A stretch of 64,000 bases of DNA, from NCBI RefSeq assembly GCF_014274465.1, contig NZ_CP060394.1:992001-1056000 (forward strand), written 5' to 3'. Every line of letters begins with the position of its first letter. Within the stretch, counting starts at the first letter, position 1. Below are positions 17,401 through 25,904 of the stretch, in pieces. The translations under genes and the position numbers were made by a program. Under the pieces are notes generated by a model. The model did not search any database. It was given only the letters and a program-made list of their open reading frames with translations, and had not been told where the DNA came from. The DNA comes from Alloacidobacterium dinghuense. Its GTDB lineage: Bacteria; Acidobacteriota; Terriglobia; Terriglobales; Acidobacteriaceae.

Positions 17401-17481
17401 TATACTCCTGCGAAGTGCTATATTTTCGAGGTTCAATTTTCCGGACAGATTGAATTTGAATTCTGAAAGGGAGAGGTGAAA

Positions 17482-18858
17482 ATGTTCGATCGAAATGGAT
17501 CAAGCTTCAATCGCCGTAACATGCTGAAATCCTCTGCGATGCTGCTGGCTGGTGGTCTCGTTGGCCAAACTTTCAAGAAGGCTGAGGCGGAGGACACCGT
17601 CAAGAACGTCAATCTGCATTCCAGTCCATCGACACTCAAGATCACAGACATGCGCTACGCCATAGTCGTTAAGCCTGGTCCGAGCCCCTGTGTCATTATT
17701 CGAATCGATACGAACCAGGATGTATATGGCCTGGGCGAAGTGCGGGATATTGCTGGCCCTCAATATGCGATGGTGCTGAAGAGCCGCATTCTCGGCGAAA
17801 ACCCGCTAAATGTCGACTACCTCTTCGAAAAGATTGCGCAATTTGGTGGTGTGTCTCGTCAGGGAGGTGGTGTCAGCGCCGTGGAAATGGCCCTTTGGGA
17901 TATTGCGGGGAAAGTTTACAACTGCCCCGTGTATCAGATGTTAGGTGGCAAGTGGCGCGATACTGTCCGCATTTATGCCGACACGACGGAATCAAAGGAT
18001 CCTCAGGAGTATGGGCGGCGTGCAAAAGAGCGTGTAGCGATGGGGCTTACCTGGATGAAGATGGATCTCGGCATCGATACACTCGAGGGCATTCCAAATA
18101 CCGTGATGCAGCCCTCCGGACTGAGTTCATGGGAACTGCACAGTCAGCCCCACCCGTTTATTGCCACCGAAGTTACGGATAAAGGCATCGACAGATTGTG
18201 CGAGTATGTGGCTGCTGTTCGCGATGCAATCGGCTATGACATGCCATTGTCTATGGATCATCTTGGCCATGTAGGTGTGAAGTCTGCCATTCGATTGGGC
18301 AAGGCCTATGAAAAGTTCAATCTGGAGTGGATGGAGGACTTGATTCCTTGGTATTACACCGATCTCTGGAAACAGATCACTGACGCTAGTCCGACGCCGA
18401 CGCTCACCGGCGAAGACATTTATGAGTTTACCGATTTTGAGACGTTATGTAAGAACCATGCGGTCAGCAAGATTCATCCCGATCTTGAAACATCGGGTGG
18501 AATTTTGCGCACGCATAAAGTCGGCGACATGGCATTTCGGTATGGCGTTCCCATGGCGATGCACTTTGCTGGCACTCCAGTGGGCTGTATGGCGAATGTG
18601 CACTGCGCAGCCGCGACGCGGAATTTTCTTGCGCTCGAAAACCATTCGCTCGACGTGCCATTCTGGCAGGATCTGGTCACAGGAATTGACAAACCGATCA
18701 TCGACAAAGGATTTATCAAGGTCGCGGATACGCCGGGTCTGGGCATCACCCTGAACGACGATGAAGTGAAGCGTCACTTGAAGCCTGGAACCGGATACTT
18801 TGAGCCAACGCCCATGTGGGACGAACAGCAGTCATGGGACGACGCGACGTTCAGTTGA
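17482..18858 (+). CDS. Tat-exported enolase-superfamily enzyme (mandelate racemase/muconate cycloisomerase type)
   Basis: The 458-residue protein begins with a Tat-like signal ('FNRRNMLKSSAMLLAGGLVG', twin Arg at 11-12). The start is ATG 17482, six bases after GGGAGAGG; an in-frame GTG lies two codons earlier. The barrel motifs are those of the enolase superfamily: 'GLTWMKMDLGI' (Lys193), metal ligands Asp259 ('LSMDHLGH'), Glu285 ('LEWMEDLIPW') and Glu321 ('TLTGEDIY') with the usual spacing, then 'IHPDLETSGG' and 'MHFAGTPVG'. Such enzymes abstract a proton alpha to a carboxylate, often dehydrating sugar acids. The substrate is not predictable. It lies 50 bp upstream of the RraA-like gene and next to a dead transporter. 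Confidence 0.85.
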   Translation: MFDRNGSSFNRRNMLKSSAMLLAGGLVGQTFKKAEAEDTVKNVNLHSSPSTLKITDMRYAIVVKPGPSPCVIIRIDTNQDVYGLGEVRDIAGPQYAMVLKSRILGENPLNVDYLFEKIAQFGGVSRQGGGVSAVEMALWDIAGKVYNCPVYQMLGGKWRDTVRIYADTTESKDPQEYGRRAKERVAMGLTWMKMDLGIDTLEGIPNTVMQPSGLSSWELHSQPHPFIATEVTDKGIDRLCEYVAAVRDAIGYDMPLSMDHLGHVGVKSAIRLGKAYEKFNLEWMEDLIPWYYTDLWKQITDASPTPTLTGEDIYEFTDFETLCKNHAVSKIHPDLETSGGILRTHKVGDMAFRYGVPMAMHFAGTPVGCMANVHCAAATRNFLALENHSLDVPFWQDLVTGIDKPIIDKGFIKVADTPGLGITLNDDEVKRHLKPGTGYFEPTPMWDEQQSWDDATFS

Positions 18859-18907
18859 TGGCAGTTTCCCCAAACAAAAGGAATTTCCGACTGCTGGAGG
18901 AGAATTC

Positions 18908-19834
18908 ATGAAGAGAGTTTTAGCGACTATTTTGTTTGTCTGCGCAATCATTGTGGTGCCTGCATTTTCTCAGGTGAGGATGACGAAAGAACAGATTCTG
19001 TTTTACACCTCGGACTGGAATGGCGAACGATTCCCGGACGGACGCCCCAAAGTTCCAGACGATCTTCTCAAACGAGCGTTAGACGTTTCAATCGAAGATG
19101 TTTGGGATTATCTTCGCGATAAAGGTTATAAATGCCAATTTGATGGTGGTTGGCAAGCCCTTCACATTGACAAGCCTTTCGCTGGCCGTGCCCTGACTGC
19201 GCAATATATGCCGCTCAGACCGGACATGGCCAAGGCGATCGCCGCCGAAGGCAAAGCTGAAGGGCGAGTAAGCTGGACCAATAGCTGGCCCATTAACGAA
19301 CTCCGGGAAGGAGACGTTTATGTAGCCGATGGTTTTGGAAAGGTCATCGAAGGTACATTGATAGGCTCTAACCTTGGAAGTGGGATTGCGGCACACACCC
19401 ACTCCGGATTCGTCTTCGACGCTGGAATTCGCGACCAGGAAGAGAACCGAGAAATTCCGAACCTAAATGGGTTCTATCGGGGCTATGATCCCTCTGCATG
19501 GGCTGACATGACATTGACAGCCATCAACGCTCCCGTGCGGATTGGACGCGCTATTGTGCTTCCTGGAGACCTTGTTTTAGCGAAAACAGATGGGGTAATT
19601 TTCATCCCCGCAATTTTGGCGGAAGACGCGGTCAGCTCAGCGGAATTCACCAATTTGCAGGATGAATTCAACTTTGAATTGAACCGTTCGGGCAAGAATG
19701 GCGGCGAATTCGAGGGTGGCTGGACATCACAAAAATACGACGCACTAGCGAAGTGGATTGATGCTCATCCCGAAAAGCTGAGAATGCCCCGCTCCGAATT
19801 CAACGCAATCCTAGAAAAGAGGAAATCAAGATAA
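18908..19834 (+). CDS. Secreted RraA-like / HMG-aldolase-fold protein
   Basis: The 308-residue protein starts at ATG 18908 behind a strong GGAGGAG site and has a signal peptide (MKRVLATILFVCAIIVVPAFSQ). The RraA-fold signatures are clear: 'INELREGDVYVADGFGK', 'GTLIGSNLGSGIAAHTHSGFVFDAGIRDQ' in short pieces around the metal-binding Asp, and 'VLPGDLVLAKTDGVIFIP'. Members include the RNase E inhibitor RraA and class II pyruvate aldolases; the acidic 'GIRD' Asp and secretion argue for an aldolase- or decarboxylase-like enzyme rather than an RNase regulator. It follows the Tat-exported enolase-type gene by 49 bp and probably acts on its product in the periplasm, which is inference. Confidence 0.83.
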   Translation: MKRVLATILFVCAIIVVPAFSQVRMTKEQILFYTSDWNGERFPDGRPKVPDDLLKRALDVSIEDVWDYLRDKGYKCQFDGGWQALHIDKPFAGRALTAQYMPLRPDMAKAIAAEGKAEGRVSWTNSWPINELREGDVYVADGFGKVIEGTLIGSNLGSGIAAHTHSGFVFDAGIRDQEENREIPNLNGFYRGYDPSAWADMTLTAINAPVRIGRAIVLPGDLVLAKTDGVIFIPAILAEDAVSSAEFTNLQDEFNFELNRSGKNGGEFEGGWTSQKYDALAKWIDAHPEKLRMPRSEFNAILEKRKSR

Positions 19835-19990
19835 AGCAGGATGCTGCTTATTCCGGGCCGAATTCGCGAGACGCTTGAGGCGCTCATTTATGTTCATGAG
19901 CTGGCCTTCATGATTGGCAGCCTTCCACATCTGTCCTTTTTGAGTCGAGACCGGAGTCCCGTCAGGCTTGACGAGGGCGTACGGACCAGG
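19827..19990 (-). pseudogene. Unidentified protein C-terminal remnant
   Basis: A minus-strand reading without stops encodes a plausible protein tail ('[19 protein letters not shown]', 'MWKAANHEGQLMNINERLKR') ending in a TGA overlapping the RraA-like gene. It is bounded upstream by TAA exactly where the CRTAC1 remnant begins on the other strand. It looks like a fragment left by a rearrangement; I do not recognise the family. Confidence 0.3.
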
Positions 19991-19991
19991 A

Positions 19992-20980
19992 TGCGCCTTT
20001 CTGGATTATGACGATGACGGCTGGATGGATATCTTCCTGGTGAACAGTGGGCCAAGTGATTTCTGGAAACCATCCAAACCTGTTCGCAATGCTCTTTACA
20101 AGAACAATCGCGATGGAATCTTACGGACGTGACCGAAAAGGCTGGGGTCAGCGGAGCGTATTTCGGAATGGGGGGTCGCCGTTGGAGACTACGATAATGA
20201 TGGCTGGCCAGATCTGTTCGTAACCGCATATGGCAGATGTATTCTCTACAAGAACAATCACGATCGGACCTTCACGGACGTGACAGATCGCGCAGGTGTC
20301 GCCACTCCGGGGTGGACGACCAGCGCAGCGTGGTTCGATTACGACAACGACGGAAGACTAGATCTGTTTGTCTGCAGCTTTGTCGACTACACGGGAGTCC
20401 GCAAGCTTGAGTGCGGCAACAATCAGCTCGGCAGGAATTACTACTGCGTCCCCTCGCGTCTTCAAGCCCATCGCCAGCTTCCTTTACCACAACAACGGCG
20501 ACGGCACCTTCGCCGTGGGCGATTACGATAACGATGGCGCGCTGGACGTAATCATAGGGGTCAATGGCGGCCCCCTGTACTCCTTATTAAGAGGACAACA
20601 ACTGGCTGGGATTGAAACTAGCGGGTGTCACCTGCAACCGTGATGCTATCGGCGTCCGGATTGTATGGAAAGCGGGTGGCAAAGTAAGGACGCAACTGAA
20701 AAACAACGGCGGTAGTTATCTTTCCTCGCACGATCTTCGCGAAGTCCTGGGCATTGGCACAGCCACGCAAATTGACGAGTTGGAGATTCACTGGCCGGCT
20801 CCAAGCAAGCACATCGAGAAACTCAACAACGTTGCTCCTAATCGCTACGTGCACGTCGTGGAAGGCAAGGGTATGTGTAATGCGACAGGATTGGTAAGCG
20901 AGTGCATGCTGCATAAAAACGTGTTCTCCCTGCTCAGTTGCAAGCCAAATATCGACGGAGTTATAGTTGGGCATCGGTGA
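19992..20980 (+). pseudogene. ASPIC/UnbV (CRTAC1-like) FG-GAP repeat protein, decayed
   Basis: Three frames of the plus strand carry successive FG-GAP/VCBS blades: '[20 protein letters not shown]', then '[20 protein letters not shown]' and '[19 protein letters not shown]', then '[16 protein letters not shown]', and finally the ASPIC/UnbV tail 'GVTCNRDAIGVRIVWKAGGK', 'YLSSHDLREVLGIGTATQID', 'VVEGKG'. At least three frameshifts or small deletions separate the parts, and the N-terminus (signal peptide) is missing. CRTAC1-like secreted proteins are abundant in Acidobacteriota. No function can remain from this copy. The molybdenum-hydroxylase operon follows directly. Confidence 0.83.
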
Positions 20981-21118
20981 TTTCGCTCTGCCGGAAGACT
21001 TCCAAAGTCGACGCAGATGAGTTCTGAACAGCCGATGCGCCCGCTGATTTCAGGACAGAGAAGTTTTCAACTGTTCAAGAAAGATCACAGCCTTCGGCAA
21101 CCGTATGAGGAGCAATGT

Positions 21119-21817
21119 ATGTCGGCTGATAAGACGTCGCATTCCGATCTTCCGTCGATAGAAAGGGAAGAGCAACGAAGCAAAAGAGTAACAGGCGATC
21201 CAGGCCGGAACGGCATCACGCGCCGCGGTTTCCTCAAGGGCGCTGGATTGACAGCAGCTGGCAGCACGTTACTCGAGGGAGTCCACGCCTTTGGCAGCGA
21301 CGTTTCGGACGGTTCAAAGCATGGCGTTACGGAAATCGGCCCTGGCCTCACTTCCATCAAGTTGAGCGTGAATGGCAAGGAACATGCCATCGAAATTGAA
21401 CCTCGAACGACGCTGGCGGAAGCCTTGCGCATCCAGATGGGTATGACCGGCACCAAAGTGATCTGTGATCGGGGTACGTGCTCGGGCTGCACTGTATGGC
21501 TCGATAAAGTACCGGTAAATAGTTGCATGACGCTTGCTGTCGATGCCATTGGCCATCAGGTGACAACCATCGAAGGCCTTTCTGTGAACGGAAGTCCTCA
21601 TCCGCTCCAAGCAGCGTTTGTGAAGCATGATGCTTTGCAGTGCGGCTTTTGCACTCCGGGCATGGTCATGAGTTGCGCAGCACTACTTGAAAAAAATCCA
21701 AATCCTACGACGCAGGACGTTCGTCGTGCAGTCGCCGGTAATCTCTGCCGTTGTGGTACTTATCCTAGAATCTTCTCGGCCACGCTTGAGGTGGCAGGCA
21801 ACAGCCGCAAGGCATAG
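21119..21817 (+). CDS. Tat-exported [2Fe-2S] subunit of a xanthine-dehydrogenase-type enzyme
   Basis: The 232-residue subunit starts at ATG 21119 (GAGGAG seven bases before; an in-frame ATG 34 codons earlier lacks a site). A Tat signal 'ITRRGFLKGAGLTAAGSTLL' lies at residues 33-52. The first, plant-ferredoxin-like cluster is bound by Cys116, 121, 124 and 136 ('CDRGTCSGC'), the second by Cys175, 178, 210 and 212 ('QCGFCTPGM', 'NLCRCGTYPRI'). All eight ligands are present. It passes electrons from the molybdopterin to the FAD subunit. It is first in a four-gene operon whose other subunits lack signals and would be co-exported with it. Confidence 0.92.
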   Translation: MSADKTSHSDLPSIEREEQRSKRVTGDPGRNGITRRGFLKGAGLTAAGSTLLEGVHAFGSDVSDGSKHGVTEIGPGLTSIKLSVNGKEHAIEIEPRTTLAEALRIQMGMTGTKVICDRGTCSGCTVWLDKVPVNSCMTLAVDAIGHQVTTIEGLSVNGSPHPLQAAFVKHDALQCGFCTPGMVMSCAALLEKNPNPTTQDVRRAVAGNLCRCGTYPRIFSATLEVAGNSRKA

Positions 21818-21829
21818 TGGAGGAGCATC

Positions 21830-24238
21830 ATGGCAATTCACACGAGTGAAAACGCGCTGCTCCAGGAAGCAGATAGCCCGGATAAGACAACTGCTGACAA
21901 GAAGACCGTGATGATGCCAGTTGGCGTGCCCGGATATACCCTGCAAGATGAGCCGCGCGAGATCCCTTCCGACGAGCCGCCAGTGTGGCCGGTTAACAAG
22001 GATCTGAAATATGTTGGCCGCGCGGTGGAGCGTTGGGACGGCCTGGCCAAAGTTTCAGGCCGCGCACGCTACACTGCCGACATTCAGTTGCCGGGCATGC
22101 TGTACGCAAAATTCGTGAATGCATCTGTGCCTCACGCCAAGATTGTCTTCGTCGATACCTCAGCGGCGGAGAAGTACCCTGGTGTCAAAGCCGTTCACGT
22201 GATCGAACACGTAATGGGGGGAGCCGTTCTCCGCGATCCTTCTCTTGAGCAGACAAAGTATCCGGTCGTGCGTTATGCCGGCCAGCCCGTTGCGGCGGTG
22301 GCGGCTGTGACTCCTTATGCTGCCGAGGAAGCAGCTTCGCTTGTGAAGGTTCAATATGAGCCGATGCCCTTTGTTGTCGAATTGGACAAGGCGCGCGCGA
22401 AAAATGCAGCTCTGGTTTTTCCAGGTGTGGCCGATCAGGCAGGCACTGCGGGCGGCGGTGGTGGACCCCATGATGTTCCACAAACCGGCAATATTCATGG
22501 ACCGTCGGTCAAGAAAGTCGGCGATATAGATCAAGGCTTTAAGGATGCGGATGTTGTTGTCGAGGGTCACTACATTACGCAGGTCCAGACGCATTCTGCT
22601 CTCGAAACACACGGCGTAGTAGCCGACTGGAAGCCCGAATTACTGACAGTATGGGCCTCGACGCAAGGCACAGCGAGCGTGCGCGAGGAACTGGCCGCCT
22701 TCTTCAAAATTCCAATGCCGCAAGTGCGCGTGATTACTGAATATATGGGTGGCGGCTTCGGCGCCAAATTCGGAGCAGGGAATCCAGGAGTGGTGGCGGC
22801 AGCTCTCTCGAAGAAAACTGGTGCGCCGGTTCGGCTCATGCTTGATCGCGAAGAGGAGCATCTGTCTGTTGGCAATCGTCCCAGCTCCGATCAAGTGCTG
22901 CGAATCGGAGCAAAGAAGAGCGGTGAAATAACTGCCATTCATCTTGTCAGTTACGGCACAGCGGGATGTGGCACCGGGGCTGGGTGTGCAGGACCGGCAT
23001 CCAACCTTTATAAGTACGCAGCTCTGCACACCGAGGAGAACGATGTATTCATCAATGCCGGTCCGGGAGCGGCCATGCGTGCGCCAGGACATCCGCAGGG
23101 AGCTTTCGCACTGGAGCAGACAATCGATGAACTCGCCGTGAAGCTTGGAATGGATCCCATCGATCTCCGAGATAAAACCGACATTCATCCAGTGCGCCGC
23201 GTTGAGCGACAGATTGTGCGCGAAAGCGATCTCTGGAAGGCACGCATTCCAAAAGCTGGCGCAGATACTGGCCCTATGAAGCGCGGCGTAGGTCTCGCGC
23301 AGTCTGTATGGTATCGGTTCGTCAGCATGAATTCTGCTGCCGAAGTCCGTGTGCATAAGGATGGCTCTCTCGAAGTTCTCTCCGCGGTGCAGGATATTGG
23401 TTCGGGCATAAAGACGGTTATGGCGCAGATTCTGGCGGAACAATTCGGTGTGCCCCCGTCGCAGGTTGTCGTCAAAGCGGGTGACACCAACTATCCGCCC
23501 GGCCCGAACTCGGGTGGAAGCGTGACTACGCTTTCGCTGACTCCCGCGGTTCGTGACGCAGCTTGGCAGGCATCACAGAAATTCCTCGCAGACATCGCAC
23601 CAGCCCTTGGTACAACGCCTGGAGACCTGGTGCTAATTGACGGCGATGTCAGGAGCAAGTCCGGCAAGTTTCAACCGCTTAGTTTCCGCCGTGCCGCGGG
23701 CAAAATGACGACCGATCAGATTACAGTGCAGGCCAAACGGATTCCGGACTACGACAAGAGTAAGTACTTGACCTATGGTGGTGTTGATGTGGCAGAAGTT
23801 GAGGTGGATACAGAGGTCGGGCGCATTCATGTGAAGCGTGTTCTATCTGTACATGATTGCGGGCGGCCCATGAATCCCTCTTTGGTCATCAGCCAAATCA
23901 ACGGTGGAATCATCCAGGGAATGTCCTACACACTTTTCGAGAATCGTCTGTTGGATCCAGCCTACGGCCTGATGGTGAACCCAAATCTGGATATGTATAA
24001 GATCGCCGGCTCGCGTGAAGTTCCTGAGATTGAGGTGAAGCTCGTCGAAGCCTACATCGGTCAAAGTTCAACGGATGCGTCGGGCATTGGCGAAGCGGCA
24101 GGCGTTGTCTCCATAGGAGCAGCTATTGGGAATGCTGTCTATAACGCGATCAGAGTCCGCATCCGCCAGATGCCCATGACACCGGCGGTGGTGCTGGCTG
24201 CGCTACGCAAGCCCGAGCCGGAGAGGGAGTTGGCATGA
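21830..24238 (+). CDS. Xanthine-dehydrogenase-family molybdopterin-binding subunit
   Basis: The 802-residue large subunit begins 12 bases after the iron-sulfur gene. Family motifs appear in order: 'YVGRAVERWDGLAKVSGRARY' (residues ~60-80), 'HSALETHGVVADW', 'YMGGGFGAKFGAG', 'AMRAPGHPQGAFALE' (molybdopterin-contact region), 'GSGIKTVMAQILAEQFGV', and 'DASGIGEAAGV', which holds the active-site Glu close to the C-terminus. It hydroxylates an aldehyde or heterocycle using water-derived oxygen. The 'AMRAPGHPQ' segment resembles isoquinoline/aldehyde oxidoreductase members more than true xanthine dehydrogenase, but substrate assignment is uncertain. The stop overlaps the FAD-subunit start (ATGA). Confidence 0.92.
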   Translation: MAIHTSENALLQEADSPDKTTADKKTVMMPVGVPGYTLQDEPREIPSDEPPVWPVNKDLKYVGRAVERWDGLAKVSGRARYTADIQLPGMLYAKFVNASVPHAKIVFVDTSAAEKYPGVKAVHVIEHVMGGAVLRDPSLEQTKYPVVRYAGQPVAAVAAVTPYAAEEAASLVKVQYEPMPFVVELDKARAKNAALVFPGVADQAGTAGGGGGPHDVPQTGNIHGPSVKKVGDIDQGFKDADVVVEGHYITQVQTHSALETHGVVADWKPELLTVWASTQGTASVREELAAFFKIPMPQVRVITEYMGGGFGAKFGAGNPGVVAAALSKKTGAPVRLMLDREEEHLSVGNRPSSDQVLRIGAKKSGEITAIHLVSYGTAGCGTGAGCAGPASNLYKYAALHTEENDVFINAGPGAAMRAPGHPQGAFALEQTIDELAVKLGMDPIDLRDKTDIHPVRRVERQIVRESDLWKARIPKAGADTGPMKRGVGLAQSVWYRFVSMNSAAEVRVHKDGSLEVLSAVQDIGSGIKTVMAQILAEQFGVPPSQVVVKAGDTNYPPGPNSGGSVTTLSLTPAVRDAAWQASQKFLADIAPALGTTPGDLVLIDGDVRSKSGKFQPLSFRRAAGKMTTDQITVQAKRIPDYDKSKYLTYGGVDVAEVEVDTEVGRIHVKRVLSVHDCGRPMNPSLVISQINGGIIQGMSYTLFENRLLDPAYGLMVNPNLDMYKIAGSREVPEIEVKLVEAYIGQSSTDASGIGEAAGVVSIGAAIGNAVYNAIRVRIRQMPMTPAVVLAALRKPEPERELA

Positions 24239-25236
24239 ACAGTTTCGTACTCGCAAATTGCACAACGGTAGATGGCGCTCTATCGCAGCTAAGGGATGGC
24301 GCAGTCATCAAAGCGGGTGGCGTAGATTTGCTCGACCGCATGAAGATTGGGATCGAGCAGCCATCGAAACTCGTGAATATCCGAAGCATCTCTGGGCTGC
24401 GTGGAATTCACCAGACAGACAGTGGACTGACCATCGGAGCGCTCACTACTCTCTCCGAAATCAGCGAGCATCCCGTGATATGCAAGCAATACCAAATTCT
24501 CTCCGACGCCTGCGGGAGCGCAGCAACTCCACACATTCGCAATATGGCAACACTGGGCGGCAATCTGCTTCAACGAATACAGTGCTGGTACTACCGTTCT
24601 GCGGATTTTGAGTGCCTGCGAAAAGGCAAAGATATGTGCTTCGCTTTTGACGGCCTCAATCAGTATCACGCCATTATGGATTATGGCGCCTGTCCTGCGG
24701 TCGCCCCCTCTTCTGCAGCCGTGGCTCTGCTTGCCCTGAATGCCAGTGTCGAGCTTAATTCGACGAAGCGAGGTAAGCGGGTCCTTGCTGTTAAAGATCT
24801 CTACGTTACTGGTGAAGACGATCCGACAAAGTTCACTGCTGTCGGACCTGACGAACTTCTGACATCGATCATGATTCCGAAGCCCGCAATTGGAACGCGC
24901 TCGGCGTATCAAAAGTATGGGGAGAAAGAGAGCTTTGACTGGGCGATTGCCGATGCCGGAGTTCTTCTCGAAATGGACGGCAACATTTGCCGACGGGCTG
25001 TGATTACGATGGGAGCAGCATCCCCTGTAGTGCGCCGCTCATCACAGGCTGAAGCTGTGCTATCCGGCAAGCCAATTACCGAGGCAAATGCATGGGCGGC
25101 AGGCAAGGCTGCAATGGAAGGCGCGCATCCCCTGTCAATGAATGCCTATAAGGTCGAGCTTTTTCCAGTTGCAATCTATCGCACCATTCTTCTGGCCGCA
25201 GGGCAGATGGATCGCGACCCGAGTGCGGCCGGTTAG
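24235..25236 (+). CDS. FAD-binding subunit of the molybdenum hydroxylase
   Basis: The 333-residue subunit has the FAD_binding_5 N-domain ('AVIKAGGVDLLDRMK', 'LVNIRSISGLRGI', 'TIGALTTLSEISEHPVI', 'ATPHIRNMATLGGNLLQR') and the CO-dehydrogenase flavoprotein C-domain ('GPDELLTSIMIP', 'SAYQKYGEKESFDWAIADAG', 'VITMGAASPVVRR'). A 'RIQCWYYRSADFECLRKGKD' insert with three Cys resembles the form found in enzymes such as PaoB-type aldehyde oxidoreductases, where the segment binds an extra [4Fe-4S] cluster; the ligands visible are Cys at about 121, 128 and 136. That assignment is inference. It ends the catalytic trio and is followed by a small Cys-rich gene. Confidence 0.9.
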   Translation: MNSFVLANCTTVDGALSQLRDGAVIKAGGVDLLDRMKIGIEQPSKLVNIRSISGLRGIHQTDSGLTIGALTTLSEISEHPVICKQYQILSDACGSAATPHIRNMATLGGNLLQRIQCWYYRSADFECLRKGKDMCFAFDGLNQYHAIMDYGACPAVAPSSAAVALLALNASVELNSTKRGKRVLAVKDLYVTGEDDPTKFTAVGPDELLTSIMIPKPAIGTRSAYQKYGEKESFDWAIADAGVLLEMDGNICRRAVITMGAASPVVRRSSQAEAVLSGKPITEANAWAAGKAAMEGAHPLSMNAYKVELFPVAIYRTILLAAGQMDRDPSAAG

Positions 25237-25242
25237 GAGGCA

Positions 25243-25467
25243 ATGATGAGCACAACAAATGTCAAACCGCAGCCATGCCAGTGCCTCCGAACCAAGAACC
25301 CGTATGGCACAACACCCCAGGATGCAGAATCATGGCTCCCAGGTGTGCATTCGGCCTCAAGCTACTGGTGCCTGTGCACAATGGGCCCGGCTGGTCCCGA
25401 CGAGAACTATGTACATCTCGCCAGATGCGTGCCGGGGCGCAGCTGTTACCAAGCTCCGGAAGAATAG
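25243..25467 (+). CDS. Small Cys-rich protein at the end of the molybdenum-hydroxylase operon
   Basis: This 74-codon gene starts at ATGATG 25243, only 6 bases after the FAD-subunit stop, with a perfect AGGAGG site. The protein carries three Cys clusters: 'CQCLRTKNPYGT' (residues 13-24), 'YWCLCTMGPAGPDENYVH' and 'CVPGRSCYQAP'. The paired 'CxCLRTK...YWCLxTMGPAGPD...CxxGRxCY' layout looks like a conserved metal- or disulfide-binding module and I believe that I have seen similar proteins in Acidobacteriota, but I cannot name the family. A position as fourth gene of the operon suggests a maturation or electron-transfer role. No signal peptide. An overlapping frame from 25259 is a shadow. Confidence 0.65.
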   Translation: MMSTTNVKPQPCQCLRTKNPYGTTPQDAESWLPGVHSASSYWCLCTMGPAGPDENYVHLARCVPGRSCYQAPEE

Positions 25468-25904
25468 CACTGACGGCACAACAAGCAGCTTTGGCATTCT
25501 CCTAAGAAACCTGGACCGAGCACGCGTCGCTTCGTCTGAGGCAAAACTCTCAAGCTGAAATTCGCACTTACTTGATTTTTTTAGACAGGCTGTGCAGCCG
25601 TGTGTCTGCCTTGGCCGGATGTCTAGCAAAACTTGCTGGCGGCTGTTCCTCTATCGTGATCAAATTCTGCTGGACAAGACCCTAGTCCTAGAGCTACCTC
25701 ACTGGAGACTATGCAACTTCAAAATGGTCTTCGATGCATCACGGTGCTCGGGCGCGGATAACTTAAGCGTGTAACTCCGTCGAGAATTGCTGTAATGTTG
25801 CTTGGACGAGCGCCATGCGAACGAGCTTGTGCTGCAACACGCATGAAAGCTCTCTCGCTCGAGTCATTTTCGATTCCGCTTAGCTTGCTGCGAGGAGGAC
25901 ATTC
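25468..25904. other. Intergenic region, no gene recognised
   Basis: The 437 bp between the Cys-rich gene and the sugar transporter contain short open frames without ribosome sites or recognisable products, and a T7 run near 25574-25580 without an obvious stem. The promoter of the transporter operon must lie here, but no clear -35/-10 pair was found. Confidence 0.4.

Noticed and set aside
25592-25774. 60-codon open frame before the sugar transporter
   Set aside because: No ribosome site and no recognisable sequence.
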